Source: Oscillospiraceae bacterium (GTDB lineage Bacteria > Bacillota_A > Clostridia > Oscillospirales > Ruminococcaceae). From it: DNA of 18,755 nt. The stretch is taken from contig JAGAJA010000040.1 in assembly GCA_017829075.1 (NCBI GenBank), positions 1-18,755 on the forward strand, read 5' to 3'. Of this stretch, positions 15,333-18,755 are shown piece after piece. The notes under the pieces are model-generated. The model was not told the origin of the DNA and ran no database searches. It was given only the letters and a program-made list of their open reading frames with translations. The translations under genes and the position numbers were made by a program. Every line of letters begins with the position of its first letter. Position 1 is the first letter of the stretch.

Positions 15333-15370
15333 CACCCTCTGCTTGCAGAATAAAGCAGAGGGTGCATTTT
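15333..15370 (+). terminator. Terminator of the Fn3/LRR gene
   Basis: CACCCTCTGC (15333-15342) pairs perfectly with GCAGAGGGTG (15355-15364), followed by CATTTT. It lies 20 bases after the stop codon. The T tract is short. Confidence 0.7.
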
Positions 15371-15477
15371 CCGGGTAATGAACCGCAATATCCGCTGCCA
15401 TTGCGAAAACGCTTGCCTGCGCATGAAGCAGTGGTGGGAGAGCGCGAAAATAATTTTCACGATCAGCTATTCTGCAC

Positions 15478-15506
15478 TTGATTTAATGGAAAAAATGTGT
15501 TATAAT
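15478..15506 (+). promoter_or_regulatory. Promoter of the SprA-like gene
   Basis: TTGATT (15478-15483) and a perfect TATAAT (15501-15506) are 17 bp apart. The leader carries GGAGGTGAGG immediately before the ATG at 15540. Confidence 0.65.
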
Positions 15507-15539
15507 TAATACAAGAGTAATTCTGTGGAGGTGAGGATC

Positions 15540-16127
15540 ATGGGATTTGCAATTACCAACAGCGGAGTAGATATACATAGTGGTGGCTATACCTCTGGCG
15601 GATCACGCCAGACGATCGAGAACGATATAACGAAGCTCCAAAAGCAGCGCGATGAATATGAGCAGCAGAAGGACACGGACGATACCGCAGCCATTGACGA
15701 AAAGATCGCAAGCCTTGAAAAACGTATAAATAATCTTCAGCAGCGTCTTGACAAGCTTAAATCGAAAGAGGAAGAAAAGGACAGCGGCGAATGCCAGACC
15801 TGCAAAAACCGCAGGTATCAGGACGGTTCAGACGATCCCGGAGTATCCTTCAAAACGGCGGGAAAGATAAATCCCGCAAACGCCGAGGCAGTGGTTCGCA
15901 GCCATGAGTACGAGCACGTCAACCGCAATCAGGCTAAGGCGGCGGAAGATGGCAAGGAGATCGTGTATCAGAGCGTGATAATAAAGCACGGCATTTGCCC
16001 CGAATGCGGAGATTCCTATGTTACAGGGGGACAAACCACGACAGTTACCAGATCCGCTCCGGACGAGCGGTATTCCGTGGGCATGAAAGACAATGAATCC
16101 GGAAAGCTGCTTAATGTTCTGGCGTGA
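15540..16127 (+). CDS. SprA-related protein with HExxH metalloprotease-like motif
   Basis: This 195-residue protein has a short Gly/Ser-rich start, a charged coiled coil (about 24-77), and a compact domain with CQTC (85-88), GSDDPGVSF (96-104), SHEYEH (121-126) and CPEC (153-156). HEYEH fits the zinc-protease HExxH pattern (His122, Glu123, His126), and the two Cys pairs could bind another metal or form disulfides. It resembles the SprA-related family of putative metalloproteases found in Firmicutes and Proteobacteria, for which function is unknown. There is no signal peptide or membrane helix. I chose the ATG at 15540 over GTG at 15525, which lies in the ribosome site. It stands alone, with its own promoter and terminator. 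Confidence 0.75.
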   Translation: MGFAITNSGVDIHSGGYTSGGSRQTIENDITKLQKQRDEYEQQKDTDDTAAIDEKIASLEKRINNLQQRLDKLKSKEEEKDSGECQTCKNRRYQDGSDDPGVSFKTAGKINPANAEAVVRSHEYEHVNRNQAKAAEDGKEIVYQSVIIKHGICPECGDSYVTGGQTTTVTRSAPDERYSVGMKDNESGKLLNVLA

Positions 16128-16155
16128 TACATTTATAGAGATGTCTTAATACATT

Positions 16156-16190
16156 ATGCCGGTCTGATACCAGTTCAGACCGGCATTTTT
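16156..16190 (+). terminator. Terminator of the SprA-like gene
   Basis: ATGCCGGTCTGA (16156-16167) pairs perfectly with TCAGACCGGCAT (16175-16186), followed by TTTTTA. This is a strong intrinsic terminator. Confidence 0.85.
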
Positions 16191-16328
16191 ATATCCTGAT
16201 TTCCAGCTTATTTTATTCTACAATCTCAATATATCTTGCCTGTTTTTCTGCTCCAAATAGCGAAGTCCCCTTTTCTTTCCGCAAAACAAGCTTTGGTGTT
16301 TACGATCAATAATGATTTTCATAAAACC

Positions 16329-16357
16329 TTGACAATTCTTGGAGAGTGTGCTATAAT
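16329..16357 (+). promoter_or_regulatory. Consensus promoter ahead of the structured leader RNA
   Basis: TTGACA (16329-16334) and TATAAT (16352-16357) are both perfect with a 17-bp gap. Transcription should start at about 16361-16364, exactly where the long stem begins. Confidence 0.8.
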
Positions 16358-16360
16358 TAA

Positions 16361-16517
16361 GCTGCGACACAACTGAATAATTTTCAAGATAAGGTGTACA
16401 CTTTTCATGGTAAAAGTGCATGCTCTTTTTCGTATACCTTATTTTGGAAAACGAGTTGTGTCGCAGCAATCGGAGCTTTGCATTTTTCGGTGCGTAGCTT
16501 CGGCTGCGCACTTTTTT
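16361..16517 (+). ncRNA. Structured leader or small RNA upstream of the BspA-like lipoprotein gene
   Basis: GCTGCGACACAACT (16361-16374) pairs perfectly with AGTTGTGTCGCAGC (16454-16467). Inside lie TTTTC/GAAAA, then ATAAGGTGTAC with GTATACCTTAT (11 pairs, one G-U), then ACTTTT-CATGGT-AAAAGT. The whole forms a rod of about 107 nt. An intrinsic terminator follows at 16490-16517. Transcription should start at the base of the rod. It could be an attenuator or riboswitch-like control of the lipoprotein gene, or an independent small RNA. I recognise no known riboswitch or T-box motif. Confidence 0.6.
16490..16517 (+). terminator. Intrinsic terminator with UUCG loop between leader and lipoprotein gene
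   Basis: GTGCGTAGC (16490-16498) pairs with GCTGCGCAC (16503-16511), nine pairs including one G-U, closed by the stable TTCG loop and followed by six T's. It ends 22 bases before the ATG at 16540, so the lipoprotein mRNA must read through it unless another promoter exists; none is visible. Confidence 0.85.
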
Positions 16518-16539
16518 ATTTATGGAAAGGAAAAAAGGT

Positions 16540-18582
16540 ATGAAAATCAGCAAAGCCTTGAACGCTGTCACTGCGGCGGCAATGCTCCTTACATTAACTG
16601 CGTGCAGCAATGGCAGCTCCGGAAGCACTCCGCTCGACGATTTTAATTCAGATTATTCAGAAGCAAGTCCGGAAGACTCATATTCGGAAATTATGAGCAG
16701 CCCGGATAGTACATCGTCCGAGGATAATGAGGAAACTGAGCCAAACCTTGCTCTAACTGCCGAGGAAACGCCTGCACGCGATTTCCAATATGAGGAAATA
16801 AGAGACATTGGTATTGAAATTACGGGTTATAACGGTGATAATACGATCGTGAAAATTCCGTCGGAAATTGACGGAAAGAAGGTCGTGAAGATAGGAAATG
16901 AAGCATTTAAATATCGCAGCGACATCACAGATATAGCTATCCCCGAAGGCGTCACTGAAGTAACCCCAATGGCATTTTCCCGTTGCAGTGGACTTAGGAA
17001 TGTTGCACTTCCTGATAGTGTTATGAGCATTGGTGCTGTAGTTGGTTTTGGTGATTATTTGGGAACGTATGCTAAATTTACATATAGAGGGAAAGAGTAC
17101 CGTCCGTCACAATACGATGAATTAAACGATGCTATCACTTCAAATCCCGGACTTACTGCGGATGCAGCATTAGCTAATGGATTTAAATTTGAATACAGCG
17201 AAGAACTCGGAGGTATGATAATTACAGATTACATAATATCTCATGCAACGAACGTAGAAATCCCATCGGCAATCGACGGGATAAGCGTTGTGGGAATCGA
17301 AGGCAATTATTATATGCCAGAATACTATCAAGGTGCATTTGCGCAATGCTATGATCTCACCAGTGTTACAATTCCGTATGGCGTTAAAAGAATAGGATAT
17401 AGCTCATTTCAACGTCGTACTAAGCTTACAGAAGTTATTATTCCGGACAGTGTTACAGAAATAGGTGATCTTGCGTTTGCGCAATGCGACAAACTCAAGA
17501 ATATTACACTCCCCAACAGTGTCACCAAAATAGAGAAAGGATCATTTGCCGCCTGCTACGCAACAATTACCTACAAGGGCAAAACCTACACTTCCGATAA
17601 TTATGACGCACTGTACAATGCCGTAAACTCAATTTCTCTGACGGTTGCCGCACCTGTATCTACCGAATCACCTGTATCTACCGAATCGCCTGTATCACCA
17701 GAATCACACGAATCACCCGTATCTACCGAATCGCCCGTATCACACGCATCTCCCGCAAGCGACTTTGAGTACGAGTATAAAGAAGAACTTGGTGGTATTG
17801 TAATAACCAAATACACTGGCAGCAAGTCTGTTGTCAATATTCCTTCGGAAATTGATAAAAAAAAGGTCGTAAAATTAAATAGTTGGTCGTTTGGGAATAG
17901 CAATATCACAGAAGTTACAATCCCGTATGGAGTGATCGAAATAGGAGATTCCGCCTTTAGAGAGTGCAGTAGTCTTAAAAGCGTAGATATCCCGAATGGA
18001 GTTACAAAAATAGGAGTAGGCGCATTTAGGTATTGCACTGCCCTTACAAGCATAACAATTCCGAACAGCATTACACAAATACCGGACGAAACGTTTTATG
18101 ATTGCACCAGTCTTAAAAATGTTGCTATTCCGGATAGTGTAACATTTATATCCTCCGGCAACATGATGTTTTGTCCAGCGTTTTACGGTTGCAATGCAAA
18201 CGTCACCTACAAAGGCAAAACCTACTCTCCCGATAATTATGACGCACTGTACAATGCAGCCAACTCAAATTCTTCAAACGACGCCGCGCCCGAATCTCCA
18301 GCAAGCGACTTTGAGTACAAGTATAAAGAAGAACTTGGCGGTATTGTAATAACCAAATACATAGGCAGCGATTCTGATGTGTATATTCCGGAAAAAATTA
18401 ACGGACAAAAGGTTGTAAGAATAGCATCGTATACATTTATCTTCTTCAACGGAACAAGCATAACAATACCAGACAGCGTTACAGAAATACAATTCGATGC
18501 GTTTGCGGGCAGCATGGCAAAAATTATCTACAAAGGAGAGACCATTTCTAACGGTTATTATCTCCCATTGTACAACGTGTAA
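16540..18582 (+). CDS. BspA-like leucine-rich repeat lipoprotein
   Basis: This 680-residue surface lipoprotein has a lipobox LTAC with Cys22, then a Ser/Asp/Glu-rich linker to about 80. Four tandem modules follow. Each starts with a sequence like FEYEYKEELGGIVITKY, continues into BspA-type (LRR_5) repeats such as VTIPYGVIEIGDSAFRECSS, and ends (modules 1-3) with a cap like TYKGKTYSPDNYDALYNA. Modules 2 and 3 are joined by a Pro-Val-Ser-Thr-Glu-Ser repeat linker. Module 4 is short and ends the protein. BspA-like proteins bind host or microbial partners in other species. I chose the ATG at 16540 for its position before the signal sequence, following AAGGAAAAAAGGT. Expression must pass the upstream terminator. 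Confidence 0.85.
   Translation: MKISKALNAVTAAAMLLTLTACSNGSSGSTPLDDFNSDYSEASPEDSYSEIMSSPDSTSSEDNEETEPNLALTAEETPARDFQYEEIRDIGIEITGYNGDNTIVKIPSEIDGKKVVKIGNEAFKYRSDITDIAIPEGVTEVTPMAFSRCSGLRNVALPDSVMSIGAVVGFGDYLGTYAKFTYRGKEYRPSQYDELNDAITSNPGLTADAALANGFKFEYSEELGGMIITDYIISHATNVEIPSAIDGISVVGIEGNYYMPEYYQGAFAQCYDLTSVTIPYGVKRIGYSSFQRRTKLTEVIIPDSVTEIGDLAFAQCDKLKNITLPNSVTKIEKGSFAACYATITYKGKTYTSDNYDALYNAVNSISLTVAAPVSTESPVSTESPVSPESHESPVSTESPVSHASPASDFEYEYKEELGGIVITKYTGSKSVVNIPSEIDKKKVVKLNSWSFGNSNITEVTIPYGVIEIGDSAFRECSSLKSVDIPNGVTKIGVGAFRYCTALTSITIPNSITQIPDETFYDCTSLKNVAIPDSVTFISSGNMMFCPAFYGCNANVTYKGKTYSPDNYDALYNAANSNSSNDAAPESPASDFEYKYKEELGGIVITKYIGSDSDVYIPEKINGQKVVRIASYTFIFFNGTSITIPDSVTEIQFDAFAGSMAKIIYKGETISNGYYLPLYNV
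17653..17751 (+). repeat. 18-bp minisatellite in the lipoprotein gene encoding PVSTES units
   Basis: The unit CCTGTATCTACCGAATCA (17653-17670) recurs at 17671, 17716 and, degenerate, at 17689 and 17734. Each unit keeps the reading frame (six residues). The other module junction (about 18271-18300) lacks it, so repeat number probably varies between strains. Confidence 0.75.
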
Positions 18583-18588
18583 AAAACA

Positions 18589-18613
18589 CGGGCGGAGTGA
18601 TTAACTCCGCCCG
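18589..18613 (+). terminator. Hairpin after the lipoprotein gene, without a T tract
   Basis: CGGGCGGAGT (18589-18598) pairs perfectly with ACTCCGCCCG (18604-18613) around a 5-base loop, 6 bases after the stop codon. CCAGACCGTCGAAAAAG follows instead of T's. It borders the repeat that begins at 18616. Confidence 0.55.
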
Positions 18614-18615
18614 CC

Positions 18616-18755
18616 AGACCGTCGAAAAAGTCCCTAAAGGGACTTTCTCGCCGAACATCCGCACTGCCCGCGTAAGGCATAAGGCGTAAGCCGTTGCCAG
18701 TACAGTTGTGCGGATAGAAGTGTTTTTTGCCCCGGCAGAGCTGGGGCAAAAAACG
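18616..18755. repeat. Structured interspersed repeat, copy 2 (cut by the window end)
   Basis: This is the same orientation and nearly the same sequence as 1-138. The first 56 bases differ at one site (T at 18622, G at 7). Bases 18672-18701 replace the copy 1 stretch at 57-85 by an unrelated sequence that can still fold (GGCA-TAA-GGC-GTAA-GCC-GT-TGCC). Then ACAGTTGTGCGGATAGAAG and the 11-bp TTTTTTGCCCC stem are again shared. The 3' part is beyond the window. Confidence 0.75.

Noticed and set aside
15378..15509. Possible 43-residue cysteine-containing peptide upstream of the SprA-like gene
   Set aside because: No good ribosome site, directly after a terminator, and its stop lies in the next gene's -10 element.
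16218..16322. Possible 34-residue basic peptide on the minus strand
   Set aside because: AAGG precedes the ATG, but there is no promoter, no family similarity and the length is within chance; it overlaps the leader RNA promoter on the other strand.
16361..16517. T-box or known riboswitch
   Set aside because: No T-box AGGGTGGNACCGCG element and no aptamer core that I recognise is present.
17653..17751. Short regular repeats that might suggest a CRISPR array
   Set aside because: The units are 18 bp, contiguous, in frame within a gene and have no spacers.

Overview
The window looks like chromosomal DNA from a gut or rumen Ruminococcus-type Firmicute (Oscillospiraceae/Ruminococcaceae). This is inferred from the mix of secreted glycosidase, BspA-like and Fn3/LRR surface proteins, VanW and DltA/DltC-like genes, strong Gram-positive ribosome sites, sigma-A type promoters and many small interspersed palindromes. 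No rRNA, tRNA, CRISPR array, transposase or phage gene was seen.

Left part (1-2860): a structured interspersed repeat (1-190) is followed by a minus-strand operon. Its order of transcription is a VanW-family gene, a DltA-like adenylating enzyme and a DltC-like carrier protein. The genes overlap by 4 and 8 bases and end at a likely terminator. This is a dlt activation module without its membrane partners DltB and DltD.

Sugar locus (2860-6690): an AraC regulator reads right, followed by a large exported and membrane-anchored GH59 galactocerebrosidase-like enzyme. Upstream of the AraC gene is an operator of four TTACA units spaced exactly 11 bp apart. An almost identical operator lies in front of the cytoplasmic GH13 glucosidase gene at 10991, so the two loci are probably co-regulated.

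Acyl-transfer locus (6690-10040): on the minus strand, an AlgI/PatA-type MBOAT protein and a DHHW/AlgJ-X-like protein form an operon that would modify a surface polymer outside the cell. Just downstream is the 5' stub of a broken glyoxalase/VOC gene, cut off by a cluster of small palindromes. A palindromic MITE-like element lies upstream, then an AT-rich P-loop ATPase gene with a perfect consensus promoter.

Right part (10800-18755): the GH13 enzyme and a convergent YeiH-type transporter are followed by three rightward genes: a secreted Fn3/LRR protein, a SprA-like HExxH protein, and a BspA-like LRR lipoprotein with four tandem modules. The lipoprotein gene has a leader that should fold into a long rod-shaped RNA followed by an intrinsic terminator, which suggests a new attenuator or a small RNA gene. 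The window ends inside a second copy of the repeat that opens it. The two copies differ mainly by exchange of an internal hairpin of about 30 bp.
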